Position numbers and translations under genes: made by a program. The notes beneath the pieces are model-generated. The model had not been told where the DNA came from. It worked only from the letters and a program-made list of their open reading frames with translations, and ran no database searches. This document shows, piece after piece, positions 33,693-42,527 of a stretch of 46,587 bases of DNA (positions are counted from its first letter, which is position 1; every line of letters begins with the position of its first letter). Source of the stretch: Pseudobdellovibrionaceae bacterium. Its GTDB lineage: Bacteria > Bdellovibrionota > Bdellovibrionia > Bdellovibrionales > Bdellovibrionaceae. Location: positions 1-46,587 of the forward strand of contig JABWCN010000035.1 in the NCBI GenBank assembly GCA_013359135.1, read 5' to 3'.

Positions 33693-34406
33693 TTAAAGTA
33701 TTATTTGGATAGGTCTACCTTCAAGATCTGATTGTTGATCTGTTAGGGGTGTTTTTTTCGGTTTTAGTACTCTGTAAGCTTTTGGGATGAACTTTAAATT
33801 TGAAATAGGATGCTTTAGTATCAATCCTAAAACAGCTGCTTCTGAAAAACCATAGACAACTAAACTAGGTGGAGGTCCTAATTCTGTAAAAAAATTCGTC
33901 AAGTCTTTTTCCCAATTTTTATTTTTTCCTATTGTTATAATTTTATTATCAGGAACATTTAACATTTTAAAAAAACTTTGAATGTGAATCTCTCGATCAT
34001 AGCCATTGACTCTATAGATTAAGTATCCTTGTTCGCCTTTGGAGTTAGTAACTTTGCGTATTTTGTGAAAACCAACTTTCTTCTCGATAAGCTCTTCAAG
34101 TTGTAAACCATTTTTTTTTGCAGTCTCAAGAGCTTCAGGACCGTTACCCAGGGCTATGGTTATAAACCCGAAATCTTTTTTTATGAGAGAATTTAAAAAA
34201 ACTTCACCTAAGTTATCTTTTAGATACGCGACTGGATTTTTAATTGTGTGTTCACCTGTAAGTTTCATATTGTTAACATGTTGCAGGTAGCCTCTAGTGA
34301 TATTGGAAGTTGCTGTGTATAAACTAGAGCACTGATTTGCAAACCCTTTCAAACTACAAAAAGTGACTAGGATAATAATAGTAGTTACGTTTTTAAAGAA
34401 TCTCAT
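33693..34406 (-). CDS. Exported N-terminal part of the same phosphorylase-like gene
   Basis: About 237 aa. ATG 34406 has a good ribosome-binding site (AAGAGGA) and gives a signal peptide (FFKNVTTIIILVTFCSLKGFA). The open frame reaches 34490. Segments FITIALGNGPEAL and SLVVYGFSEAAVLGLIL look like strands of the same fold. It ends EGRPIQIIL-stop (33693-33695), exactly where the strand before the glycine-rich core should continue. That continuation exists one frame away in the following gene. It is therefore either half of a disrupted gene or a stand-alone truncated protein. Confidence 0.55.
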   Translation of the reverse strand: MRFFKNVTTIIILVTFCSLKGFANQCSSLYTATSNITRGYLQHVNNMKLTGEHTIKNPVAYLKDNLGEVFLNSLIKKDFGFITIALGNGPEALETAKKNGLQLEELIEKKVGFHKIRKVTNSKGEQGYLIYRVNGYDREIHIQSFFKMLNVPDNKIITIGKNKNWEKDLTNFFTELGPPPSLVVYGFSEAAVLGLILKHPISNLKFIPKAYRVLKPKKTPLTDQQSDLEGRPIQIIL

Positions 34407-34671
34407 TGCTTTTCCTCTTGTTGTTGGTAATAAACAGCTTTTTTTAAACATGAAAGTAATTGATCTTCTTTTTTTAATAAAAGTTTTCACATAGATAGTG
34501 CTCCAAAGGCTGGAACACTCTAAAAAAAATACTGTCCAAATATAAGACAGAGGTTATTAGCTATTTGATCTATAGAAAATAAATTTTGTTTATGCTAATC
34601 TTCTTGAAAGTTAAGAGAGCCTTGCAGACAAGGTGATTTAGGTCTTATTTTAGTTTTTAAAGGATTATTCA

Positions 34672-35481
34672 ATGAAATACAATTGGTTGTTAAGTGTGGC
34701 CCTTATTTTTAGTTTTTTTAGTGGATCGCTTTATGGTCATACTTTAGTGATAAGTGATATTGATGATACGATTAAAAACTCTTTTGTTTTAGATAAAATG
34801 GAAATGGTTGAAAATACTTTTAAATCTGATGTTCCTTTTAAAGGTATGGCCGAATTATATAATATATTAAAAGCAAAAAATCCAACTACTGAGTTTGTAT
34901 ATCTTTCAAATGCTCTTGATTTTATTTCTGAAACATCACATAGGACACTTTTGCTTAAGGGACACTTTCCTGAAGGAAGATTGATTCTTAGAAAAAGCCT
35001 AACAGACAAAAAACATAAGTTGAGAGTTATTACCAAATTAATTTTGGATGAAAAGCCAGATAAAGTCATTTTAATTGGTGATAATGGTGAGAGTGATGTT
35101 AGTATTTATGACCAAGTTAAAAAGTTGTTCTCAGACTTAAATATCATTGTTGCTATTCATACCGTTTACAATAGTGGTGGAAGTAATAATAAAGGAGCTG
35201 CTCTTTTTGTAGACCAAGTCCCCTTTGTGACTGCCATAGATCTGTCGCAAGAGTTTTTAAATTTGGATTTGATTTCATTAGAACACTTTCAAATTTTTGC
35301 TGCCTTTTATGTAAATCATCTGCAAAATGAAAAGGCATCTATTCACGGTAGTTTTGTTCTTCCTCTCTGGGTTCGATGTAGTGATTTTGTTTTAAAATCG
35401 ACGACCGTTAGTAATGCTTCTGAAATTCATCCTCTATTAAGTGATTATTACTCATTTTTAGTATCTAGATGTAGTTATTGA
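34672..35481 (+). CDS. Exported App1-like (DUF2183) HAD phosphatase
   Basis: A 269-aa protein with a signal peptide (NWLLSVALIFSFFSGSLYG). The HAD motif I begins right after cleavage: LVISDIDDTIK (D29, D31, T33). FVYLSNALDF is motif II-like, and KVILIGDNGESDVSIY is the App1-type motif. App1-family enzymes dephosphorylate phosphatidate; a periplasmic enzyme could act on host or own lipids. The AAAGGA ribosome-binding site supports the ATG. It is divergent from the phosphorylase-like gene. Confidence 0.82.
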   Translation: MKYNWLLSVALIFSFFSGSLYGHTLVISDIDDTIKNSFVLDKMEMVENTFKSDVPFKGMAELYNILKAKNPTTEFVYLSNALDFISETSHRTLLLKGHFPEGRLILRKSLTDKKHKLRVITKLILDEKPDKVILIGDNGESDVSIYDQVKKLFSDLNIIVAIHTVYNSGGSNNKGAALFVDQVPFVTAIDLSQEFLNLDLISLEHFQIFAAFYVNHLQNEKASIHGSFVLPLWVRCSDFVLKSTTVSNASEIHPLLSDYYSFLVSRCSY

Positions 35482-35785
35482 TTAATAATAAAGGAAATGC
35501 ATCTTCATTTGTTCAGTATTCTCCTAGTGAGTGGTCTACTCTTAAGTGTGGGTTATTCTATGTAAGCATAGGAGAGTTTTGGGATAAGATATTTTTTTAC
35601 TTTCCATAAGACGAAGTTTGCTTTTAGCTATGGATCTTAAATATTTACTGTCTGAGTGCATAAAAAGTAATAATTAGCTTGGGAAAAGTGGAAAAACGAA
35701 TAAAATTTCCAAATAGACTTTAGAACATGTTTAAAAATACATAATATTTTTTTAAAAAATATTATCTTCCAAGGGGGGAAGATTT
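35482..35785. other. Gene-free stretch with hairpins and an AT palindrome
   Basis: No plausible coding frame. The first part can fold: CTATG-TAAG-CATAG (centre about 35562) flanked by ACTCT/AGAGT and followed by TTTT, a possible weak terminator for the App1-like gene. Near the end, ATAATATTTTTT-T-AAAAAATATTAT (35741-35765) is a perfect 25-bp palindrome that stops just before the ribosome-binding site (AAGGGGGGAAGA) of the next gene. Confidence 0.4.
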
Positions 35786-37579
35786 ATGAACCAATGGAAT
35801 GGTTTGGCTTCTTATTGTTTTAAGAAGAAGTCACAATATTTATTAGCTTTAGCTTTTTCATTTTCCGGAATCACGTCACTAGCACAGGTGATAGATCAAG
35901 AGAAAAACGACCTACAAATGCTTGAAAAAAGAGTTAGCGAAATACAGTTGGATGAGGATGATTTACTTCAATCCAAATCCGTCACGCAAGACTTTATTTC
36001 TCTTGGTAAATCAATTTCAGATCTTAGGATCTTTAAGGCAGTTGCTGACAGTAAACAGAAGCATTGTGTGGATTTTAAAAAAATGGAGTTTGCAGGTAAA
36101 TATATACTCACATTTGATGAAAATGGTAAACAGTGTCGTATCTATGATTTGTCATTTCCTAATTTGAAAGCTTTTTTTACAAGGAAAAAGGTTACTTCAG
36201 TCCCTGCTGTTGTTCCTAAAGCCAAAGATTACTTAAATTGGCTTAATGGCACGAGTGAGGATGTTTTGTCTGATCAAAAAAACTTAAGTATTTATGAGTT
36301 GGCCAAATCAAGTTGGGTTAATGCACTGAGATTTAAAAAACCACTTGAAATTATTCCTGGTTCAAAGAAATTTGTTTTTGAAAATGGTTTACCCTTAAGT
36401 TTTTCACTGTCTGATTTAGAGGTGGGAGCTCAATTTTCTTTTTCTGAAACTGATGTTGCTGAAGTTCGCAACTTGTTAGCGGATTATAAATCAAGCATGG
36501 CCTCTGCTATGGGACAAGGAAATGGAGCTGAGTTTATTCCTGAGGCTTTAAATAAAGTTGTTGAAAAACCGGAATCACTTTTAAATGGTGTGCAGTTTGT
36601 ATGGAATGATGTTAGTAAGGCTTATGAAGTTTTTTTAACTGGGGATTTTTTGCCAATAAATGGTCCAGTGGCTTTGATTGACTTTCAAACTCAATATAAA
36701 TTTGCTTTAGAGAAAATGTTCAGAAATGTTCTTTCTTCTGCATTGTATCGCCTAGCATTTAGGATCCCTAATAAAATGGTTTCCTCTGTTGTTGCCGTTG
36801 TAATTGATGATGCTTTTGAACAGTTAGAACTAGCCTATAGTTATCAATTGGTTCAATTAGAAGAGGCTTTAAAAACTTTGTCATTAGATTCTAGAGCACC
36901 TGTTGCAGAGACTATTATGCCAAATAAAGCATTAGATTTATTGTATGGGCAACAATCTAGTTTATTTTCAGCCTATATCACGTCTGTTGTTCAAAAAAAG
37001 GAGATGGATTGGGAGAATTTCCAGAAGTTAGGAAAGACAGCTCGTTATAATGTTGAAAAACAACGAGATGTAATGATGGGACGTTTGAATTCCAGACTAG
37101 TTTTAGAGAAAAAATGCGATATTGAGTTTTTTAAAGACTATTTCGCTATTTGCTCGAAAGAGGGAAAAAAAATTGCCCTTTATTCTTTGATTTCAGACCA
37201 TTCTTTTGCTTTTAAAAATTTAGGGGCACCTGCGGTTTATAATTTCAACCGTCCTTTTCAGGTAACTCTGATGAGGGGTGGAGCTTGGGTTTTATCAGCA
37301 GCATTAAGGATCGTTGGACTTCCCATACCTAGAAGTATTATTTATCGTTTAGATGGTATTTTGAAAAGATATAGAAATGCAGGCATTTTAGATGAGGCTC
37401 TTCTTAGAAGTCATTTTGGTTATCAAAAAAGTCTTGGAATTTTAAACTCTGAAAATGGTTCGATGTTAAATTGGTTATTTGTACAAAACTTAAATCCATT
37501 TCTACCAAAGTCTGAAGCTTCTGAGTTATCTTTGATTGCTAAAAACAGACAAATTTTGGGAATTAATGAAGTTCAGTAA
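35786..37579 (+). CDS. Large exported protein of unknown function adjacent to a subtilase
   Basis: A 597-aa protein with a signal peptide after a basic N-terminus (SQYLLALAFSFSGITSLA). The mature part is mixed helical; residues about 300-400 (YKFALEKMFRNVLSSALYRL, FEQLELAYSYQLVQLEEALK) look like long helices or a coiled-coil. A few cysteines occur in KHCVDFKK, KQCRIYD, KKCDIEFF and FAICSKEG. I recognise no domain. The strong AGGGGGG ribosome-binding site and the upstream palindrome suggest regulated high expression. It ends 23 nt before the exported subtilase, so the two are likely co-transcribed. Confidence 0.75.
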   Translation: MNQWNGLASYCFKKKSQYLLALAFSFSGITSLAQVIDQEKNDLQMLEKRVSEIQLDEDDLLQSKSVTQDFISLGKSISDLRIFKAVADSKQKHCVDFKKMEFAGKYILTFDENGKQCRIYDLSFPNLKAFFTRKKVTSVPAVVPKAKDYLNWLNGTSEDVLSDQKNLSIYELAKSSWVNALRFKKPLEIIPGSKKFVFENGLPLSFSLSDLEVGAQFSFSETDVAEVRNLLADYKSSMASAMGQGNGAEFIPEALNKVVEKPESLLNGVQFVWNDVSKAYEVFLTGDFLPINGPVALIDFQTQYKFALEKMFRNVLSSALYRLAFRIPNKMVSSVVAVVIDDAFEQLELAYSYQLVQLEEALKTLSLDSRAPVAETIMPNKALDLLYGQQSSLFSAYITSVVQKKEMDWENFQKLGKTARYNVEKQRDVMMGRLNSRLVLEKKCDIEFFKDYFAICSKEGKKIALYSLISDHSFAFKNLGAPAVYNFNRPFQVTLMRGGAWVLSAALRIVGLPIPRSIIYRLDGILKRYRNAGILDEALLRSHFGYQKSLGILNSENGSMLNWLFVQNLNPFLPKSEASELSLIAKNRQILGINEVQ

Positions 37580-37602
37580 AATTTTAAATTTAGGAGATTA
37601 AG

Positions 37603-39093
37603 GTGTTAAATCAAATTATTAAAAATAAACTATTTCTATCACTGTCACTGTCTGTTTTACTTGTAGCTCCTTTAAGTTCAAAAGCTGCTCGTGTTGCTGT
37701 GACCGATTCTGGAACCGATTTTTCCCATGAATGGCTTAAAGACAGAATTCTTTTTAACTCTTCGGAGAGACAAGGAAATCTTGTTGATGATGATCGTAAT
37801 GGAAAAGTTGATGATCTCGTTGGTTGGAACTTTGTAGAAGATTATCGAAAAATTTTTTTTCCTGAACATTTGAAAATTGTTGATGACAAACTTTTTCAAA
37901 TTTTTGAAGTCATTTCTCGAATTCAAGGTGGTACAGCAACTGATGATGATAAAAAATTTCTAAAAGAGAATATTCAAGACTTAGATGCCGCCAAAAAACA
38001 AGCTGTGATCGCAAAGCTTAATTTTTATGGACAGTATGCTCATAGTACCCATGTCTCTGGAATTATAGCTTCTGTGTCTCCAGAATCTCGAATTATGTCT
38101 AACCGGGTGTTTCCAGATACTCCTCCTGTTGATGAAACAAGCAGTGAGGATCATTCAGAAATGCTGAAACTAGGAACGAAATCATTTGAGCAGGTATTAG
38201 ATTTTGGAATTAATATTAGTCCAAAGCCAAAGTTTGGAGTTGTAGATATATTTTACAAAATTATAGCTGCAGTTAATAATGGAAGCTTTGAACGAGTGGC
38301 TCAGTACACATTTGAAAGAAAAATTGATATTGCAAACTATAGTCTTGGGGCTAGCTTACAAAATATTGCTAAGCTAATTTTAGGAGTTAAAGGGGTAAAA
38401 GCTCCTACGGCAGAACAGCTTTCAATAGAAACCAAACGAGTCTCTGCTCAATTTGAACCTATGGGGCAAAAGTGGATGAAGCTAGCACCGCAAACCTTAT
38501 TTGTTATTGCTGCTGGTAATGATAATTCAAATAATGATATTCTTCCTGTTTTTCCGGCTAATGTGAAAGCTGATAATTCATTAGTTGTGGCTGCGACCAA
38601 AGGTAATAGTGCTTTAGCTGATTTTTCTAATTATGGTGAATTGTCTGTCGATATTGCAGCTCCTGGTGTTGCGATCGTTAGTTCTGTGCCTTCGTTAGAT
38701 GGAAAAAAACTTTTACCAATGTCTGGGACTTCTATGGCAGCTCCTTACGTGACAGGAGTTGCTGCAAAAGTTAAAGACTTGAATCCTAGTTTAAGTTCAT
38801 TAGCTATCAAAACACTTCTCATGGCAACAGTAGATAAGAAGGAGTGGCTAAAAACTAAAGTGATTAGTTCAGGTGTAATTAACCCACAGAGAGCTTATTT
38901 TGCAGCTGAAAAATCAAAAGTGTTAGTTTTATCAGAAGCCATTGAGTTATCAAAAAAAGAAGTTCAAGACCTGCCGCTACAAACGGTGACTACCCTAAGA
39001 CCCAACGATAAAAAAAATATTTATGGTGTTAAAGTAGACAGTGTGGTTCTAACTGATGAAATGAAGAGTTTAACACGTGATCTTGTTTTTTAA
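37603..39093 (+). CDS. Exported S8-family serine peptidase (subtilase) without propeptide
   Basis: A 496-aa protein with a GTG start (AGGAGA ribosome-binding site) and a signal peptide (LFLSLSLSVLLVAPLSSKA). The catalytic triad is D35 (RVAVTDSGTDFSHEWL), His in GQYAHSTHVSGIIAS, and Ser in MSGTSMAAPYVTGVAAK; the oxyanion Asn is in FVIAAGNDNSNN. The D lies only about six residues after the predicted cleavage, so there is no room for the usual I9-type intramolecular-chaperone propeptide. An insert of about 100 residues separates D and H. The C-terminal ~75 residues follow the core. The adjacent 597-aa exported protein is a candidate partner. Confidence 0.9.
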   Translation: MLNQIIKNKLFLSLSLSVLLVAPLSSKAARVAVTDSGTDFSHEWLKDRILFNSSERQGNLVDDDRNGKVDDLVGWNFVEDYRKIFFPEHLKIVDDKLFQIFEVISRIQGGTATDDDKKFLKENIQDLDAAKKQAVIAKLNFYGQYAHSTHVSGIIASVSPESRIMSNRVFPDTPPVDETSSEDHSEMLKLGTKSFEQVLDFGINISPKPKFGVVDIFYKIIAAVNNGSFERVAQYTFERKIDIANYSLGASLQNIAKLILGVKGVKAPTAEQLSIETKRVSAQFEPMGQKWMKLAPQTLFVIAAGNDNSNNDILPVFPANVKADNSLVVAATKGNSALADFSNYGELSVDIAAPGVAIVSSVPSLDGKKLLPMSGTSMAAPYVTGVAAKVKDLNPSLSSLAIKTLLMATVDKKEWLKTKVISSGVINPQRAYFAAEKSKVLVLSEAIELSKKEVQDLPLQTVTTLRPNDKKNIYGVKVDSVVLTDEMKSLTRDLVF

Positions 39094-39152
39094 TTAAATA
39101 ATTTTTAAGATAGACCACATGATTTAGATGTTACAATTTTTAGTAAACTAAT

Positions 39153-39180
39153 GGAAAAGCCCTCAAGTGAGGGCTTTTCC
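39153..39180. terminator. Bidirectional intrinsic terminator
   Basis: GGAAAAGCCCTC (39153-39164), loop AAGT, GAGGGCTTTTCC (39169-39180) is a perfect 12-bp stem. It lies between the convergent subtilase gene and the exported gene at 39245, with A/T tracts inside the outer stem that serve either direction. Confidence 0.85.
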
Positions 39181-39244
39181 AATTAAGGTATAAAAAAACT
39201 ATGAGCTGCATCGCTAGAGCTTGTCCTCATTTGAGCGACAGACC

Positions 39245-40234
39245 TTAATCAATTACAAAAAATGGAACTAATTTAAGAGCGATAATTGCCGGAGTATAAA
39301 TTCCTCCTGTATTTGTTGGAAAACCCATTATTTGATATAAAATGTATAAAGTATTTCCAACTGTTGCCGAGGTATTTTTTTTGAAAAAATACTTTAAGAG
39401 GTCTGTATTTTTACTTAGTACTTTATGAAATTCTGGTTCAGATATTGCCATGTACACACGAATTTCTTGTCTTATTTCTGGAGGTAGTGTGCGAACTACG
39501 GCTAAATAATTTTCATAAGAGATGTCTTCAATTAAACTATTTTTAGGAAATTTTTCAAATATGTGATTATATTTTTTGAAAACTGATTGTGGAGGAGGGG
39601 TAGTTTCTTTAATTTTGCATTGCTTGTCACCTGAGTCGGTAGTTGCATCAATGACCTCAGAATTTTTAATCAGAACGGTAAGTACACAGGGATTTCCTGC
39701 GGTGATGGTATCTGCTGTTAACTTGTAATGTTTTTGTTCTTTAGAAGCTTCTACTAATTCCCATTTTTCAACAGAAAAATTTAAACCCAATATGGAATTG
39801 ACAGAATCTGATTTTGCTAAAACTGCTAAATCTTCTAGGTTTTGATAGTTACCTCTTTTAGTCGGTTTACATCCGGATATAATACTCAAAGCAGTCACTT
39901 TTACCTCATTGATTGGTGTGGTATGAGTATTCCAAACTGTGATATCCAATTCACAAATTTGGTTTTCATTTGAAAAACTTTTTAAGTGATAATGATAACC
40001 TTTTGCATCTATACCTTTAAGATTCAGTGTTTGTAGCACTGTGTTTTTATCGTTAAAGCTAGAGACCAAAATATGTTGAATTTTTTCATTTTTAGCAATA
40101 GCTAGAGCATTTTCGTATCCAAAGGCAACTGGTGGTTTTGGCGCTCCTCCAGCTACCCTTTGAGCCCACAGTGATGTTGTCATCAAGAACCCAGTAATAT
40201 ATACAGCTATAGACATAAGACCTGATAGTTTCAT
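39245..40234 (-). CDS. Exported protein with a duplicated ~75-residue domain
   Basis: A 329-aa protein with a signal peptide (GLMSIAVYITGFLMTTSLWA). Two tandem segments align: ENALAIAKNEKIQHILVSSF … QICELDITVWN … SGCK, and EDLAVLAKSDSVNSILGLNF … PCVLTVLIKN … DKQCK. Each has a Cys pair, consistent with a disulfide in a small beta domain. The C-terminal ~110 residues (Pro-rich linker then helical) are unrelated. The function is unknown. It is divergent from TIGR02147 copy B, which probably regulates it. Confidence 0.72.
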   Translation of the reverse strand: MKLSGLMSIAVYITGFLMTTSLWAQRVAGGAPKPPVAFGYENALAIAKNEKIQHILVSSFNDKNTVLQTLNLKGIDAKGYHYHLKSFSNENQICELDITVWNTHTTPINEVKVTALSIISGCKPTKRGNYQNLEDLAVLAKSDSVNSILGLNFSVEKWELVEASKEQKHYKLTADTITAGNPCVLTVLIKNSEVIDATTDSGDKQCKIKETTPPPQSVFKKYNHIFEKFPKNSLIEDISYENYLAVVRTLPPEIRQEIRVYMAISEPEFHKVLSKNTDLLKYFFKKNTSATVGNTLYILYQIMGFPTNTGGIYTPAIIALKLVPFFVID

Positions 40235-40379
40235 AAAATTTCCTTGTTAAAAGTTAAGTTCAAATTTAACGCCAATATATTTTGAAGTTTTACTGTTGTA
40301 TTCAGTTTTGTTGTAAAAAAGATCAATTATTTGTGACTTTTAGTAAAGTATCTATGTAACTATCCGAAAATACTTATAT

Positions 40380-41198
40380 ATGACAATTTTTGATTACTCT
40401 GACTATAAGACTTTTTTGAACGAAAAACTGCTTCATTTTCCAAATAAAGGTCATGGGCAATTGAGTAAAATTGCAAGAGCTTTAAACATACATACAAGTT
40501 TAGTCAGCCAAATTATTCATGGAGAGAAACATTTTACGTTTGAACAAGCCTGTGACTTATGTAGTTTTTTTGGTTTTACAGAACTTGAATCTGACTATCT
40601 AGTAGCCTTAGTTTTAAAAGAAAGGGCTGGAACTCCAAAGGCTCAATTAAAATGTAACCGCGATCTTGATTTAATAAAAAAACGTGCACAGACTCTAACG
40701 GGACGATTAAAAAAAGATGCAATCCTTTCAGACGCAGATAGTGCTTTGTTTTTTTCGCATTGGCATTACGCTGCTGTGAAAATTGCTGTTTCATTACCTA
40801 ACTATAACAAACCAGAATTGTTAGCTGAAAATCTAAAAATTCCTTTATCACAAGTGAATAAAATTTTGGAATTTTTAGTTCGTACCCAGTTATTATTCTA
40901 CGAAAAAGAAGAATACAAACAAGGACCATCTCGTCTTCATATAGGAGCGGAGTCTCCATTTGTTAGTCGACATCATCTTAATTGGCGAATGAAATCAGTA
41001 GAAAAAATGGGTAATTTTAGAGAGGATGATTTTTGTTTTACTATGCCTACGAATCTTTCTATTAAAGATGCTAAAAAAATTAGACAGCTACTTGTTGATA
41101 CTGTTGATCAGTGTGTTACAACTGTTGATAACTCAAAGCCAGAGCAAATGTACTGTCTAAATATTGATTGGTTTAAAATAACCGATAAAGATATTTGA
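40380..41198 (+). CDS. TIGR02147/DUF4423-type DNA-binding regulator (copy B)
   Basis: A 272-aa protein with the family-typical start MTIFDYSDYKTFLNEKL, an HTH (LSKIARALNIHTSLVSQIIH, GEKHFTFEQACDLCSFF) and the DUF4423 core (FFSHWHYAAVKIAVSLPNYN, LAENLKIPLSQVNKILEFLV, then DDFCFTMPTNLSIKDAKKI). No ribosome-binding site precedes the ATG, so it may be leaderless. It is divergent from the exported duplicated-domain protein and ends 14 nt from the convergent umuC gene. It is clearly homologous in layout to copy A at 29999 but diverged. Confidence 0.9.
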   Translation: MTIFDYSDYKTFLNEKLLHFPNKGHGQLSKIARALNIHTSLVSQIIHGEKHFTFEQACDLCSFFGFTELESDYLVALVLKERAGTPKAQLKCNRDLDLIKKRAQTLTGRLKKDAILSDADSALFFSHWHYAAVKIAVSLPNYNKPELLAENLKIPLSQVNKILEFLVRTQLLFYEKEEYKQGPSRLHIGAESPFVSRHHLNWRMKSVEKMGNFREDDFCFTMPTNLSIKDAKKIRQLLVDTVDQCVTTVDNSKPEQMYCLNIDWFKITDKDI

Positions 41199-41212
41199 AA
41201 ATAAAAGACTAC

Positions 41213-42499
41213 CTAACAAACTTCAATTAGCTCACTCCAACTTGTGGTATATTTAGGGGATTTCATTTGTGATAGCATTTTCCAAAATTGATCAATCCCA
41301 CAGGCCGCATATTTTACAGTTCCCCTGCCATGAAATTTATTAATAGAATCAATTACTCGCATTAAATTTTCTTCTTTAAAGGAATCGTATTTAGAAAAAA
41401 AATCTGTCTGTAAATTTTCTTTCTTATTAAAATTACTCAAAGTAATTCCACATTTTTTATATTCATATCCAGGTTTGTAGATTTGTTCAAAAAGTTGAAA
41501 GCCACAATTAATTAACTTAGATGTTACGGCTGTTCCACTAAGAAGATCCATACTGGCTGAATTTTGATACTGAGGTGTATTTTTAAAAGGATTTGTTCTT
41601 AAAAAAATCGAAATTCTTTGGCATAGTAGGTTCTGTTTGCGTAGTTTTTCTGCTGCTGATGAGATATGATTGGCTAGTGATTCTTTAATTTCACTAGCCA
41701 AGGTGACTTGTTTACCAAAAGATCTGGAAGAAATAATTTGTTGTCTTTCCTCTTGATCATTAGAAAGTTCAATGCAAGAAAGTCCACGGAGTTCTTGAAC
41801 AATGCGACTCCCAACAATTGTTAATATTTTTCTGATAAATTCAGGATCTGATTGTTTTAGTTCGTAGGCTGTATTGATTTTGTGACTGTATAATTTTCTT
41901 GCAGACTGATAACCTACTCCCCAAATTTTATCCACTGGAAAATTTTTAAGAACGAAGTCACAGGCATCTGGATCCATAAGGTTAGTCACACCTTGTGTTT
42001 TGATTTTATTTTTTTTTGCGTTGTAATTGGCAATTTTTGCGAGAACTTTACTTGGTGCAATTCCTATGCAAGTAGGGAGGCCAGTATGTCTAAGAATAGT
42101 TTGACGTATTTCTTGGGCATACTGTGTAATCTTTTTTTGTTCAGAACCTGTCAAATCAAGAAAAGCTTCGTCAATGGAGTAAACTTCTACTTTAGGAGCG
42201 AATAAGTGTAGTATGTCCATCATTCTAGAGCTCATATCACCATAGAGAGTGTAGTTAGATGAAAAAACCTGAACTTGATTTTTTTTAAGTGTTTCTTTGA
42301 GTTGAAAATAAGGCCCCCCCATAGGAATGCCCAAGGCTTTAGCCTCATCATTAATAGCGACAATACAGCCATCATTATTTGATAAGACTACAATTGGCTT
42401 TCCATTTAAAGCAGGGTTAAAAACTCGCTCACAAGAGCAATAGAAAGAGTTTGCGTCAACCATTGCAAAAATTTTATCTGTCTTGATATCTATGCTCAT
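41213..42499 (-). CDS. umuC: UmuC-like Y-family translesion DNA polymerase
   Basis: A 428-aa Y-family polymerase. The N-terminal palm has MVDANSFYCSCERVFNPAL and the catalytic acidic motif VEVYSIDEAFLDLTG. The helix-hairpin-helix thumb region is FPVDKIWGVGYQSARKLY. The UmuC-specific C-terminal domain (EYKKCGITLSNFNKKE) is present. Length is normal for UmuC. It follows umuD after 28 nt in one operon and would be the Pol V catalytic subunit when paired with cleaved UmuD. Confidence 0.95.
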   Translation of the reverse strand: MSIDIKTDKIFAMVDANSFYCSCERVFNPALNGKPIVVLSNNDGCIVAINDEAKALGIPMGGPYFQLKETLKKNQVQVFSSNYTLYGDMSSRMMDILHLFAPKVEVYSIDEAFLDLTGSEQKKITQYAQEIRQTILRHTGLPTCIGIAPSKVLAKIANYNAKKNKIKTQGVTNLMDPDACDFVLKNFPVDKIWGVGYQSARKLYSHKINTAYELKQSDPEFIRKILTIVGSRIVQELRGLSCIELSNDQEERQQIISSRSFGKQVTLASEIKESLANHISSAAEKLRKQNLLCQRISIFLRTNPFKNTPQYQNSASMDLLSGTAVTSKLINCGFQLFEQIYKPGYEYKKCGITLSNFNKKENLQTDFFSKYDSFKEENLMRVIDSINKFHGRGTVKYAACGIDQFWKMLSQMKSPKYTTSWSELIEVC

Positions 42500-42527
42500 A
42501 AGTTCTTTCTATGACTAATAGGTATTT

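Noticed and set aside
33691-33697. TTTAAAC on the minus strand, the classic -1 slippery heptamer, at the phosphorylase split
   Set aside because: The heptamer is in phase with the downstream frame, not the upstream one. The upstream frame reads CTT TAA here, so a canonical -1 slip would not join the two frames.
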